DNA from: Polytrichum commune
Lineage: Eukaryota > Streptophyta > Polytrichopsida > Polytrichales > Polytrichaceae
Length of the DNA: 64,000 nt
Direction of reading: 5' to 3'
Assembly (NCBI GenBank): GCA_950295325.1
Contig: OX485806.1
Span: 38,314,001 to 38,378,000 of the forward strand
A program made the translations under genes and the position numbers. Under the pieces are notes generated by a model. The model had not been told where the DNA came from, searched no databases, and was given only the letters and a program-made list of their open reading frames with translations. The first letter of the stretch is position 1. Each line of letters starts with the position of its first letter. Shown here piece after piece: positions 47,440 through 60,909 of the stretch.

Positions 47440-47931
47440 GTGTATTCCAAGTCCCTTTTAGGTATTATTGTCAAGCTTCGACAATTTGACAAATTAAGCC
47501 TTGTCAAAGAAGTGAGGTTTCCAAGTCCCTCGGATAACGCTCTCAAGCTTGAACATTTTGACAAATTAAGCCTCGTCACAGAAGTGAGGTTTCCAAGTCC
47601 CTCGGGTAATGTTGTGTTATCAAGCTTAAAATATTCCTCGAACAAAACTCTGTCACAGAAGTGAGCTTTTCAAATCCCTCGGGTAATGTTCTCAAGCTTG
47701 GGAACATCCTAACAAATCAAGCGTGGTCAAAGGTGTGAGTTTTCCAAGTCCCTCGGGTAATGTTGCCAATCTTGAACATGCCGACAAATTAAGCTTCATG
47801 AAAGACGTGAGATTTCCAAATCCCTCGGGTAATGTTGTCAAGCTCCAACAATTTAGCAAATTAGATGAGTTGGTTGAGTTTAAAAAACAACATGTTGCAA
47901 AGTTCAAGTCTTCAAGGAAATTGCAGATCAT
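47440..47931 (-). pseudogene. LRR array relic
   Basis: Two broken frames (47931-47692 and 47645-47440) with 24-residue repeats such as SLTTLPEGFGNLTSF and LEGLGNLTSLTRLNLS-type units, as in the array at 62.46-64 kb. On the minus strand it precedes the PNL 5' relic, so it would be the tail of a further upstream copy. Frameshifts separate the pieces. Confidence 0.75.
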
Positions 47932-48311
47932 TTTAGAGGCATCTAGAGAATATGCCTCAAATTAATAAAGAAAAAATTGAGCTCCCAACATGGAACAGGT
48001 TGGGCTTGGAAACACTAGGATTTTGACCTAGTATGCCCAAAAATCTGCCCAGACACTGTACCAATGTACAAAGCTCTGCCAGGTCGAAGCACGTGGTCTT
48101 GATGTATGTAATAATACAACAATTTTACGTAGATGGCCATGGTGTGGGGTCTTCGGAAAGGCACTTAGGTGAGCACCATGAGGTAAGCAGTTCCAATCCT
48201 AGCTTTGTAACTAAGCATCACATGATTAGAGGGCCTTCCCCTAGTTGCAGAGCAAGGTAGGCTGCTCACCTCACTCGAGCTTTTACGAATTTACCGACTA
48301 GGTTTATCTCA

Positions 48312-48534
48312 ATGATCGGGGAGAACCGGCAGTTAGTTACAGATGAACCGGTTGAGTTTGAGAAATAACTGGTTGAAGTTGGAGGCTTAAGGTGAATTAC
48401 CGATCACTCTAGACAAATTTATGGAATATATCTCAAATTAATATAGAAAATCCAAAGGATGTCAACATGTAACCGGTTGGACTTGCACATACTAGGATCT
48501 CAACCGTTTATGTCCAAAAATCTCCCCTTTCATT
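48312..48534 (+). mobile_element. 223-bp Mutator-like MITE with 11-bp target duplication
   Basis: GGTTTATCTCA flanks both sides (48301-48311, 48535-48545); copy A has a single GGTTTACCTCA at the same place. Ends ATGATCGGGGAGA and, inverted, AATGAAAGGGGAGA. Same family as 42977-43180. Confidence 0.8.
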
Positions 48535-49464
48535 GGTTTATCTCATCTAGTCTTGGTACTTACTGTGTATCTAATGTTGGTGTTTATCTCATAGCTTGGT
48601 ACCTTTTGGTTCGTAGGGGCATGTACTCTACTCCCTAGTAGTAGACCACGTCCAAGATGACACCACTTCGACATGGCCAAGGCTACCCCTGCATGGAATT
48701 TGACATAAGTTAGATTGGTTAGAATGGTGTCATTTCAATGTTATTCTAGTGTCCCCTTGACACACCTTTCCTAATAGTGATCTCCTAGGACTGGACCGCT
48801 TGAGTGCATGAAAAGGTGGACTCTGTCCTACTAAAGGTCTTTCCTTACCTGAGTCGACCCTACCTAACATATAGTGATGGAATTTGCAAAGAACTTTGGA
48901 CCAATTGTACATTTTGCATAATCACATCGCAATACCTAGCTCATAACCAGTTTGATTATCATAGGGTAGAGGGTGCTTAAAACAAAACTTTAAGCTATTG
49001 CACATACATCTATGACGACCTTTGCATATGACAAGGACCCCCCCACCTCTATTGCTAGAACCAACACAAGATTGTTTAGAACCAACACAAGATTGTTTAG
49101 AACCGACACAACATAATTGAGAAAACTCAAGCTAGATCAAAGCCCAACATGGCCACCTTCATGATCCCACCCGGAATTTATCCCCTTTGTACCCATAACT
49201 AGTTCCCTTGGGTTTGTGACGTACCTCCTCAACTTTGTGGGCTTGAACCGTTCCCCCTGTAAATAAAATGGCTAGAATAGGTTGTGGTTTTGGATGGGGT
49301 GTTGCTTTAAGCACCCTCTACCTTATATGGGTTATTGCGTATTGGCTACTCACACTTCGTCAATAAATTATTCATCAAAATGCTGCCACCTAGCAAAAAA
49401 TGTCGACTTCGCTTTCCACACATTCACATAGGGCATTTCCTAAGAACCAAGTTGCCATAAACAT

Positions 49465-49719
49465 AGAGGGGTGTTAAATGATTACTCTTGACGAGTAGCC
49501 CACTTCTCCTAAGATATGAAACACACAATTACTACGGGTTGGTTAGCAAATCCAAATCGAGGCCGTAGCCACTTTTCTCGTAACTTTTGGAGCTCATATG
49601 AATATATTATTCACGAAATTAACATTCTTGTGCCCATTTATATGGTCATTTAGGTCCACATAGTTAAATTGATTGTACGAGTCTAGTATGATTATCATAT
49701 TTATCAACATTCAATCTAA
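49465..49719 (+). repeat. R2 copy, left part
   Basis: Continues at 51260-51370 after the inserted element 49720-51259. Counterpart of 24385-24690. Confidence 0.55.
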
Positions 49720-51259
49720 GGACCGCTTCACACTATGGCCGTCCAAGTTGAGAGGCGGTGGGATTGAGTGGCCAAACTTTGTTGAGAGTCCAAAGAAATG
49801 AGCTGAAAATAGCCAATAAAATATAGTAAGTGGAACCTTCGGCCGGGCATAGTGTGAAGCCTCCAAAGGCCAAGCCCAAAGTCCAAACCCAAAGGAGCAT
49901 CCCACTTTATTCCTTGCCCAAAATAACCCCTTCAATCTAATGGCCAAGATCTTGTCAATGTTTGATTTTTTATGAAAAAAAACCGACGGCCTCTCGACCA
50001 TAGTTTGGGTTTCCATTCCCATCCGACCCAAACTTCCTTCGAGAGTCCACTGCCTTTTTCAAAAAGTAATCATTTTAAATTGCAACGGCCTTTGGACTTT
50101 GGCCATAGTGTGAAGGATCGAGATCAGGGTTCGGGAGATATTTGAGCTCAACCAACTAAAATCCGCCCCTTCACAACTTCTACTGGTTTTTTCAGGATTT
50201 GACCAGTTGCAAACCTATTGCCATTAATTTGGACCGGCCAACATCCTATAGTTTTTTTCAAGTGCTAGCTAATTTCCTCTTCATTGTAATGACAACCAAC
50301 CAAAAACTTGGGCATTGATAAGTAAGTTGGTTTTCCAATGTAGCAGAGTTATATCTACAAACAACATACACCATTCAACAACAATGTCCAAAGAACACAT
50401 CAACATACACCGATAATATGTAATGATATCAACATCCAACAACAATGATCAACAATTCATTACATACAAGAAACAACAACAGTGATCAACAATTTATCCA
50501 TAGCAAGAGTTGAACCTAAAATAACACATGAACCGGTTGATGGTCGTGGATTTACTCTTCTATCATACCTATGTCTTAAAATCCCATATTAGATTTGAGG
50601 CCACAACATGATAAAAGAGTAACCTAACGTACCATACTATATACAAAAATGAAATTCATGAACTGTTAGAGTCAAAATTAGCAGTGCATCTTCATCTTCA
50701 AGAGGAAAACGCCTTGAAAGGTATCTTTGTGGATGTGAAGACAACCATCTAAACTTTGTAGAGTTCCTCCATTAAGCTATGGCTTCCATTAGTACGTTAT
50801 CAAGATCACCACAAAGATCTTCCATAGACACACTCATAGAACATTCTAAGCGCTAGCCGTCAATAATGAAACAAAAGCTTCGCATGTCCGCCATTCACCA
50901 AATCGCTACAAGCCTACAACGAACACATAACCTAAACCCTAGAACCAGATGATATCTGGCCCTAGATGAATCAAACTGGATGAAATAGAACAATTTCGCA
51001 ATTGATGAAATTCCGCCTATCTCAAAATGGTTCCCGTTTGAAATCCGTTTTTTTTTTAGTTTTTTTAAAAGATTATTTTAAACCACCGGTTTCACATCCT
51101 CCACTTTCCCAATTAAACCATACTTTTCACAAAACCAACCGGCTGCCATTACAATAAATACCGGTGACATTGGTTGAGATGCCAAACTCTTGGTTTCTTG
51201 CAATTTAATTGGTGGAGATCGACGGCCTCTCAACCTTCGGCCATAGTGTGAAGCGCGCC
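49720..51259. mobile_element. PIF/Harbinger-like element, 1540 bp, TAA duplication
   Basis: Ends GGACCGCTTCACACTATGGC and, inverted, GGCGCGCTTCACACTATGGC. TAA flanks both sides (49717-49719, 51260-51262); copy A is uninterrupted here. Extra end-like motifs inside (GCATAGTGTGAAG near 49845; CCATAGTGTGAAGG near 50103) suggest nested or internally rearranged copies. No transposase recognised; the minus frame at 49711-50031 has no known domain. Confidence 0.75.
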
Positions 51260-51690
51260 TAATATCTTGTACAAACATGTATGTTTGGTATGTGTTCTTG
51301 GAGCCACACCAAACCATGCACCACTGAAACATAGGTGTGCAAAAAAAAGTTAACCGAATTAGGCATGTCTACCTTAGCTCGACCCAAGTGTGCTCCCTTT
51401 GGGCAATGGCCACCATCACATTCAAGTTTTCGGTGATGCAAGTATTTGCAAATGGCCACCTAGTGCAGACATTATGAAAAGACTGGAGCTAGGCAGCCCT
51501 CAACCAATCCTTGCATGCGAGTTTGGCTAGCCAGGAGCAACATAAGAGTTTGGAGACCTCAAAAATAATACTAACTGGCTTGGGAATGATGGGATATTAT
51601 CCTTGGTACTATATGAGACCGTGTCCCTGTCCACTTGGCTTTGGAGCTAACACCATGTACAGTACATTCATGTGAAATCTTTGTAGCTTA

Positions 51691-52186
51691 GGGGCGGTTT
51701 ACACTATGGACCATGAAGTCGTCCCACGTAAGAGGCCTATTTTGCGTGGGACGACTTCATAGGACGACTTCCATGGTCCGAGTTATTAAAATATTAGTTT
51801 TCATGGTTCGTGGGCCCTTCACTAGGTGTAAACCGAAGGTGGACCATGAAGAATGACCATGCACCAAAAAGTGGAGTCATTAACTAAGTTGGAAAAAAAA
51901 TCATTAAAAAAATCCAAAAAAATCATTAAAACGGCATTTTTCTGACATGGGCCCTTGCTATTTTTCCTAGACCACCTCTTTTGCTTGTCCCAACGGAAAA
52001 CCCGTTGGACCATGGCAGTGGATAGAGTAGGCTTAAAACAACAAATTTGTGGACCTCAACCTCCGTGGTCCCTCTGCCATTTTTTCCTTGGTGTAAACCC
52101 AAGTCGTCCCGGGATGACTTCAACGTCCAATCACATCGCTTAGACGGCCGTGGGACGACTTCATGGTCCATAGTGTAAACCGCCCC
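51691..52186. mobile_element. PIF/Harbinger-like MITE, 496 bp, TTA duplication
   Basis: Perfect 38-bp inverted ends starting GGGGCGGTTTACACTATGGA. TTA flanks both sides (51688-51690, 52187-52189); the empty site TAGCTTAGAAG is in copy A near 25501. No ORF. Perfect ends suggest a recent insertion. Confidence 0.9.
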
Positions 52187-52269
52187 TTAGAAGAGAATCA
52201 GGCCTAAGAACCCTCTCTCTAGGGTTCTCTAATTTCAAGCAGTGAGAGACCTTCAGAGCATTCTCTCAC

Positions 52270-52690
52270 AACGACCTAAGGTAGACGTGTCTTAGATGGA
52301 TACTCTTCTACTTGCACATGCTTCTCATAGAATATGAAACATGCTATCAACATGACATAATTAGCGAATCCAAATCGTGACTGTAGTCATTTGCCTCATA
52401 ATTTTTAGAGTCAGTGTGAATACCTTATTCATTGTTAAAGTGAAGATTTTCCTACTCATTAAGTGGTCATATAAGTTCAACTCACAATCGTGTTGACTAT
52501 TGAACTTAGAATGGTCGACATATTTTGAGCTAGTAGTCCAATCCTTGTTAGACACGTGACTTTTTTATGTCCGTTCTTGGATGTGAACCTAATTGCATAC
52601 CACTCAATATAGGTGTCCAAATTATTTCTATGTTTGATTTAGGCACGTCTACCTTATGTTGGAGCTTCTTGTAGGTTCTTCAAGTCATTA
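52270..52690 (+). repeat. Dispersed repeat R2
   Basis: Counterpart of 25595-26045, from GACGTGTCTTAGATGG to TTGTAGGTTCTTCAAGTCAT. Confidence 0.55.
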
Positions 52691-54469
52691 GTAATAATAA
52701 TTTTTTTTTAAAGGTTAAGAATATTACATCAATGGTTTCAACTACTATTCATCGTTAGAATATGTGGATGGTGACGTGGATTCGTGTACATTTTGTAGAG
52801 TTCATCTATAATATTACCCATTACTTTTATAGTTGTGTGACAAGGAGGGGTATCTCCCTTCAAGTGAATCTTCACTCAACACTTCCTAAGTTTTGACGTT
52901 AGAATGTCGATCCTTACTATTGCGGTTAGCATTTGGCTTTGTACAAGGCTCCAATAAAATTAATCACACTAGCTTCAAGCTCATAAAACTATGCATAGGT
53001 ACAAATCACTGCAAAAAATCCAAAGTCCCATGGAAACTCCTTGGACATTAAAGGATTAAGAACCATATTTTGCAATGCTTTGTAATTTCCTTCATAGTTT
53101 GTTCTCCCCATTGCAGTTACATGTGCATTTCTGTTGGTGAGTATATTTTACAAGTCCCTACCTATTGATGATGTAGTAAGTTAGGGTTGACTAAGATTCA
53201 TTGATTCTATAGATGCCCTCTTCAAATTTACATGTAGATCAACCAATACACACACAACTTCATAACATTGGTTGTGGAACTACAACCACAAGGAGCTTCA
53301 AGCAATTTAGCACCTAGGAACATGTGGTAAAACCGATAAATCCTTGGGAATAGGCCTCGTTGGGTTACGTGGGGGGCTTTGCTGGGAATGGCAAAATCTA
53401 TCCCAATCTTGAGGTTTATATCTTAATTTCACCAATTTGCAATCATCATGCCAGTTGTCCCATATTTGTATAGAGATGTTTGTTATGAAAATTTCACATT
53501 TATCCAAGATTCAACTCATATTATGATCAACCTTTGACGAAATGTGATCATGTAAACATGAAAATCTATAATAGGAAGTGCTTCACCCACGGGTGTTTCT
53601 AGATTAACTAACGTTTTATAAGGGGATGAAAACCAATGATAAAACTCAAAATCTAAAATGATTCACCGAGAAAAACACTTTTCATTACATCAACACCGAT
53701 CCCATGAGTTAATGGTCACATTTCCACGTGGCATCTATTTTGAACCACATTGATTATCCCAAACGGTGCATGTGGTACGAAGTACCGGTTCACTCACTAT
53801 TTTGCCAAGTCTCTAGATTGGTTAAGGGTTTAATTGTTTTACTAAGTGATACTAAATTCATGAATACATGCTCATTTACCACACATTTCAAGGAAATTAG
53901 TGTGTGCTTTAAGGTGCTTGAAGAGTGATAAAAATAAATATATGCACACACATGTTTGTTAGTGAACAATGCCAATATGAATATGTTGGTACTTTGCTAT
54001 GAATAATATTTTAGTGAATAGTGTTGAGATGAGTAATGCTTCCTAGATCTTTTGATGACACTAATTTCATAGCATGAAGAAATTTAGTATCACCTTCACT
54101 AATTTCCCACTTGGACTAATTTCCCACGCACACTATCAACACTCCCTCACTAAATATGATATTCAGTGTAGTAGCTTCAAAGCTTCAGAGAGTGGACTCT
54201 ACCTCAAGAATATTCTCCAACACTAACCCATGTTGGAGCTTCTCGGAGCTTCTTCAAGTCAATATGTTAATGAGGATAATTTTCAAGGAGAACTTGAAAG
54301 CTACGAAAACTTACTACTATCAATGTATAATTGCATCTTCCAACTCAAACGTAACAACCAAGGAGTAATGTAGATTACGATTTCCAAAGCCTGAGGCGGT
54401 GAATCGTGCAATGGAAGCGTGTAACAGAAATACTCTGGAACTCGTGAAATGGGCCGCTGTCACATATTC

Positions 54470-54861
54470 TATGAAATTCCTTTGTAATCTGTGCACTTGA
54501 TAAGATTTTTCAGGTGAGTAAATTTATGCATTCTTCAACTTGGGAAATTGGTCATTGGAACTCATCATTAGAATAGTGGGTGCGGGTTGTGTGACCTATG
54601 GTAATTTACAAATGTTGTTCAAACTGTGGATATCTTAATGGTTGCAGTCCAGCGTCCAATCCACAAAACCCTAACAACACAATATTCATTAAAATGAGAG
54701 TTTTCGAGTGAATTGACAGTACATAAAGCAAACTATTAATCCAAGAATGAAATGAAAACCACTGGAAAGTTGTAGAGTACAAGTAAAAAAATAACATTTG
54801 ATTTTCCGCCGTAAATTGCGGAGTGCTGGGCTACCTAAAAATTGACCATTTAGGATGACAG
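54470..54861. other. No gene recognised
   Basis: Sequence after the end of copy B; short minus frame 54606-54797 has no domain. Confidence 0.45.
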
Positions 54862-55069
54862 TTCAGGTCGACTCGACCTGAATTGGCATGTATATTATGG
54901 TTGCACATATAGTATTCTTAATATTTAGGTCGACTCAACCTAAATTGACTAACATAATTGTCCTCATTTAGGTCGACTCGACTTAAATTGACAACATAAT
55001 GTCCTCATTTAGGTTGACTCAACCTAAATTGACAAAATATTGTCCTCATTTAGGTCGACTCGACCTAAA
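54862..55069. repeat. Array of five GTCGAC-centred palindromes
   Basis: Five 21-bp dyads (arms TTTAGGTCGA and TCGACCTAAA around one C) start at 54862, 54924, 54967, 55008 and 55049. The last three intervals are 41-43 bp, with a shared TGTCCTCA spacer. The first and fourth copies carry matching changes in both arms, so they stay palindromic. Confidence 0.85.
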
Positions 55070-58000
55070 TGAGTCGATTTCCCAGCTTAACATACTCTCA
55101 TTTTAATGGAAACTACACGTCTGAAGTATAATCTAATATTCATCAACCTAACATGACTTTTAGGTGTCCAAATGACCAATATTATTTTGAGAGGATTCCA
55201 CTCTCTCAAAATATTGAATATCGTGTTTAACATGCAACATGAAAAAGAAACTCGCACATTGCCATTGGCTTCCACAAACAAATGATAAGAGCTCTGCAAC
55301 ATTGTCACAACGAAGATGCATGAAGTGTTCTCCACCTAGATGAGCAGAAGCTTGGTTATAACTTCATGTTGTCCCCCTACTTGCAAACATCATGCAAATT
55401 GTCATGCGTTTGTTACATGACGTTGTATTGTGAATCCAACATCGAGCACCCAACCCAAGGGGGCCCTCATAGTAAAATTTTGGACACCTGCGATAACCAC
55501 TTATTTTCAAGGGGGTAATTATCTTTGGGAATTTGAATATTATGAGTCCTTAAAGTAAAAAAATCTACCGAGCTTAAAATTTTAAAACCCTATTGGTATT
55601 TAGAAATCTAGAATGCAATTCATACTAAATACTCTAATTTTCTTATAAATTTTTGATTGCCCTTAATGTTTAGCAAGGGGGAGGGGTACATTGTGAATTG
55701 GCATTTAAAAAATAGGATTGCATTGTTGGGGTATGGCAAGAACAAAACATAATAGAAATTAATTACACCAACAAGTAGAGTGCAACCTTAAAATTTAGTG
55801 TGTTAAAAAACACAATTGTCCACATTTGTAGGATATCAAGAGTTTGTACAACATTTACAAAAGAATTTCAAACATCAAATAGTATCTCAAATATACCCCT
55901 ACGCGTCAATGTTTAAACATAATGGAGTTCAAAGTATCCTCAATGAACTCCATGGAATAAAATCAAACCCTCCATCTTCTTTGATGAAGCAAAATGTGGT
56001 CCCTTACTTTTTGCTTCACATAACCAACACATTGAAAATGCCTTAGTCATTGCCTACCTCTATAAAAGTGGACATCATTTTCTAATAAGCTAAACTAATT
56101 GAAACCAAAAACTTACTAAATAATTGAAAAGGTTGCCATATACCTATTGAAGCACTTGTTGAGGAGGTGTGCTTACTCCTCCATGATCTCTGCAACCGAC
56201 TGCCACAAAGCGCCATAAGTTGTATCGACACCATGCTCCGCCAACCGCTGTCACTTGTACATCATGCTATTCAAGGCTATTTTTAGTTTAAATATATAAT
56301 ACAATTACACATATTATATTGTATGGTATTTTTTATAAGAGGTTGCCAACATAAATTCACCCCCAATATTTTATATAAAATTCTTCAAATTTTTACCTTG
56401 AATAAATATTAAATACCCTATATTTTATCGCATGTCGTTTCTAAAACATTGCCAGTGCCTCCCCCCCCCGGGCACCTAGTGAAGCTCATTTTTACGCAAC
56501 CCTATATTTTGAGGCGAAAAGTAGTAGATTGTGAAATGTGAAATTAAAAATAAGACAATTATGGATGAAATTATCATAACCATCCCCCAAAACAATATTG
56601 AATGTGTTTAAATATGGATGAAAACATGCAATATTATGCATATGTAGCTTCATCAATCCAATGTTGTCGTCATCTTGACTTTCTTGAAATTTTGAAATCA
56701 AAAGGCTCCAATTCCACATGATGACATGATAGTAGTCAACCCACAACTTAAATAACAAAGGCCCATGATGGATCCCACAGTCTAAATTCAATTGCAATCC
56801 TCATTCTTGTTGATCTTGATTTGCATGTCAAGAATATTCATCATGCATTCAAATGCCCCAATAATCCTTCTCGACACAAAATTGACCTACATGCCTTTGG
56901 TTCTTGTGAAGATTGGTGGGGGGGGGGATTTTTTATGCTAAAGCAAAGAATGTGTCTATAAATATCCAAAAACATCCTTGAGCCTAATACAATCCTTACA
57001 TTTTAACCACATGGTGGACTTGGAACCTAGATATTCATTTAAAAAGATTCATCACAAATATGTGCATGGTTGGAAGTGGTTATGGTTGAGGTTAGCAAAC
57101 ACTTGATTTATGAATGTCAATTGGTTAATCTTCAAAAACCTTAATTAGAGGAATTACATTAGCTAGAGTTAAAGAGAAATTTTAGCAAGGATTAGCCATG
57201 TTACTCTACGTCGTATGTTATGACGGCCAACAACACAATTTGTGAATCAATTTTGTAATACACCTACATGACTTTGCTAGGCCTTCAGTTGCACAGAGGA
57301 AATAAAATATAGTAGCCATGTCTAAGTTTGGTGGACATTTGGTGTAACGTGTAAGGCCTATGTGAAGGTGCCCACACCGAGAATTCTAATTAATAGAACT
57401 AGAACTCCACTCTAAGATGGGCATGTGATATGCAAGCTTTTGTATAAACAAAACTAGGCCAAATTATAGAGAACTCTAATTCTTTGAGGCGTAGGGGAAG
57501 AGCCTATGAAAGCAAACAGAAGGGGAGCATGCATAAATTCATTTATCTCCATGTTGTTTGCTCTCAATTCCCTCTCCCATAGCTCATTGTTTGGTGGTAT
57601 GTGCCACATAAACTCCTTTGGACTTGCAAATATGTTAGATCCCCAATACTTGAGAAAATTGTAATTCTAGATGCTCGATTAAAGTTTGAAGCACTTGGGC
57701 TCGTTGCATCTAAGAGCATAAGGAGGAAGAAGAAAAGCTTGAAGGATATTTGGTTGCTTTAACTTTGAAGCATTTCAAAGCAACCTTAGCAACTCATTTG
57801 TTATAGAAAGTTGGGTCAAGACAATGAAAATTTTAATGAAATTGCAAATTGAAGGAGTTATGCGAAATGGCAATGGAAGAGAAAACTAGCTCAACATGCT
57901 TCTAGCCCTTATAAAAAATATTTTTTCTTGTTTCATCCATTGTGAACCAAAGTCCATCCACGTGAACCAAATCTCGTCCATTTTGAATGAAATTCCATTC

Positions 58001-60909
58001 ATGTTTCCAACGAACCAACACTATTGTTTTAACATAACTCAACACACCCTCCAAATGTACTCATACTCCAAAAAATAATTCATTCTAATTGTTAGGCTAT
58101 TTTACAACAAGAAGAAGTGAATAACCACATTTGGTAATTATTGTAAGTTATTTATAAATTACTTATGAAATTTCATTAGAGCCTAATGTAGGACTAAATA
58201 AAATATAAAAGTTACATCTTACAAATTTATGCCACCTTACCTTTTCTCGCACTTCGATTCCACATAAATTGCTAGTGAACTCCCCTAGCTTCTAGTTTTT
58301 GAATTATTTTCTATATGCTTTCGACAAAAATATGATTTGGAGATAAAAAGTAATCCATATTATGGGTTTGAATTTTGAAGCACTTAGCTTTGTTTCACCT
58401 AAAAATAGAGAATCTCTAAGTATATTTGAAGCTTTGAATTTGAGGCATTGGAATCAACCCATAGCAACTCTTAAGTTCTTATATAAACTTGGGTTGAGTC
58501 AAAAAAATTCCTTCCAAAGTTATAACTTGTTAGAATTTCATAATTTGTGTGGAATTTAGAAGTTAGGTTTTGTGCATTTGGCATGGAAACACTTCCACTT
58601 CATATTATTTGTGGAGGTTAAACGAGCATTAAAGACATAATCACACATGCAATTTCATGCTAAATAATATATTCTTGAGGCAAGGACCTCTAGGGATGGA
58701 TTAAAAATGTGCAAATCATTACAAAAAAAATTCCAAAATGAAAGGTCAAGGTTTCAACCACATGTCATGTTACCCTATTCCTCCTAGCTATGAATTTTGT
58801 GGCCTTCCAATGGCTCATGTAATTATGATGCGACCTAGAAGATTTCATAATTGTTGGAATTATTCTTGATAGGTTGAAGGTGTTCTGCATCAACCTTGAA
58901 GAATTTGGAGTTTGGCTTTTTGGCATGCTCATTGTGAAGAGCTATTGCTTAAGATTGGTTCTTATTGGCATCCATTTCCCAATATTATTTTGTTTCCAAG
59001 TGTGATTTGTTAACTTGGACTTAATCCAACTTTACAAGATATTGTGGGTTGTGAGAGTCATATGTTATCATGAGATAAGTATGGTGTCAGTTTTTTCGGT
59101 GGGGACATTTCGTACGCGAAAGATCTCATTAAATTTGCTCTCTTGCAAGACTTGACATCTTTATTTCCCCTCAACCAAGAGGAAACAATTTAGATATGGT
59201 GTATGAGTTGTTAATCCTTGGAAACTTGAGATCTCCACGCTTTTAAAAATTGATGATAATGGCTATTTACTTTGACATTTTGTCATGAGAATTCTAATAG
59301 CATTAATTCCATCTCTTTTATTTTGCTTGCACTAAAGAGAAGGAAGTTTTATAATTTTCATAATTAGAGTTCCTAAGATTCAAAACTTTTTCATTTTGAG
59401 AAGTTTTCCAAATCATTTTTAGGTCTTTCTCTTAGTTTTGGTCAAAGAACTATGTGTTTTTGCCTTGTACTCTCTACGTGCTAGATTTGAATTTGAAGAT
59501 ATTGGTAGATGTTCAAAGTTGTGCATTGGTAACATCCTCAAAATCTTTCAGAGCAAGAGAATTTTGTTGCACATTTACTCTTTGGAAGTTTTACATGCAA
59601 CAAAGATTTGTCAATGAGAGCAAGCACGGTCAATTATACGGAAAAAGTGTTGCGGTATACTAATTCCATAATTGTTTTGCTCAAACTCCTAAAAATGTTG
59701 TTTAAGTAGGATTTCTTTTCATGGCACCCTCTATTGTTGTGTTACGTACTCAACATGAGATCTTTAAAATTTATCAGTAAAAATAATGCTCAAAAGGTAA
59801 TGACTAAATCTAGTCTTGGATATTTTGAAGTTAAATTTCTTTCATATTCCTTGAATTCATTATGCACTCACCGGAAACATCACAAAAATCTATAGAAAAT
59901 ATCAATTTAGTTTTATTTTATCATATTTGAAACAAAATTTAATTATGTGTTCAATGTACCTACTTGCACACTACTTGCACCGTCTTCTAAAATATGTAGA
60001 CTTTTCTTGAAAAATTATTTATCAACATAAATTGCTTGGCTTTGTAGATCAATGTGTTTTCCAAATATTATGATTTTTCCCATACAAAACTCAAAGTTGG
60101 TATATAATTCTAAATCACTTTCACTTGGACCTATGTAGGGTGATGGAGTTCTGTACTTGACTGTGCTTGCACCTGAGTTTGAATTTGGAATATTAAGAAG
60201 TTGTTATGTCTTTTGCTCGATTACATATTTAAACATGCAAGAAGTAGATTGGGGTAGAATCCAACTTGACACTTCTCTTGGAGAAGAGAATGTATTTGCT
60301 GGCACCTTTCACTGTGAGTGAGCATGTTATCAAGAAATAAAGAGAGGACTTCATAAATACATATACATAGATAGTATTTGAATTTGAAGCTACTCTTAAT
60401 TCATAATTTTGCTGCTATTGTTCATTGTGAAGGTCTAGAGATTCGTTAACCATTCTGGAAATTCCTATGATAAATGGGTGAATGTTGTGCCTCTTGCAAA
60501 CTAATCACTATAGAAGGAGCATGAGGGAATTCAAGAACCCGACGTTACAAAGACTTGTGAGTTGTTGGGCCACTAACTTTGAAGCAATTCTATAGAAGGC
60601 ACACGACCATCAATTTGAGAGAACCTTGACTAGAAATCGACACCCTCAATTTAGCCTAGTTATTGTTTGAACCTATAGCTCCTTTGAGCCTACTACATGA
60701 TACACATGCAAGTTAGCATTTGGCCATGCCCAAACACAAGTCTTTGAAAATTTGAACTTCAAATTCTTGCCATGTTCTTTCCATCTCTTTTTTATCACCC
60801 TCTCCGCATTCAACTAGACCCTCTTCAATACTTCATTGTGCAGTTATAATTTGAGGAAATTATGTTTGTGTCACTAGCTATGTGATAGGACCATTAGCAT
60901 TGTAGAGTC
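55070..60909. other. Long stretch with no recognisable gene
   Basis: AT-rich. A minus-strand phrase RLAEHGVDTTYGALWQSVAE (about 56240-56180) reads like protein but is unassigned. Phrases around TTTGAAGCACTT recur at about 57690 and 58375, suggesting an old duplication. C-run at 56461-56470 and G-run near 56922. Confidence 0.45.

Larger units (their letters stand above)
47890..54469 (+). repeat. Segmental duplication, copy B
   Basis: Collinear with 23070-27791. It is longer because of insertions at 48312-48534, 49720-51259 and 51691-52186, plus short extra segments at 48.74-48.86 and 49.03-49.39 kb (the latter with a triplicated AACCAACACAAGATTGTTTAG-like phrase). The left end abuts the LRR relic. 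No gene seen in the shared sequence. Confidence 0.85.

Noticed and set aside
49711-50031. 106-codon ORF as Harbinger transposase
   Set aside because: No DDE or Myb-like motif, and it crosses the element's left boundary.
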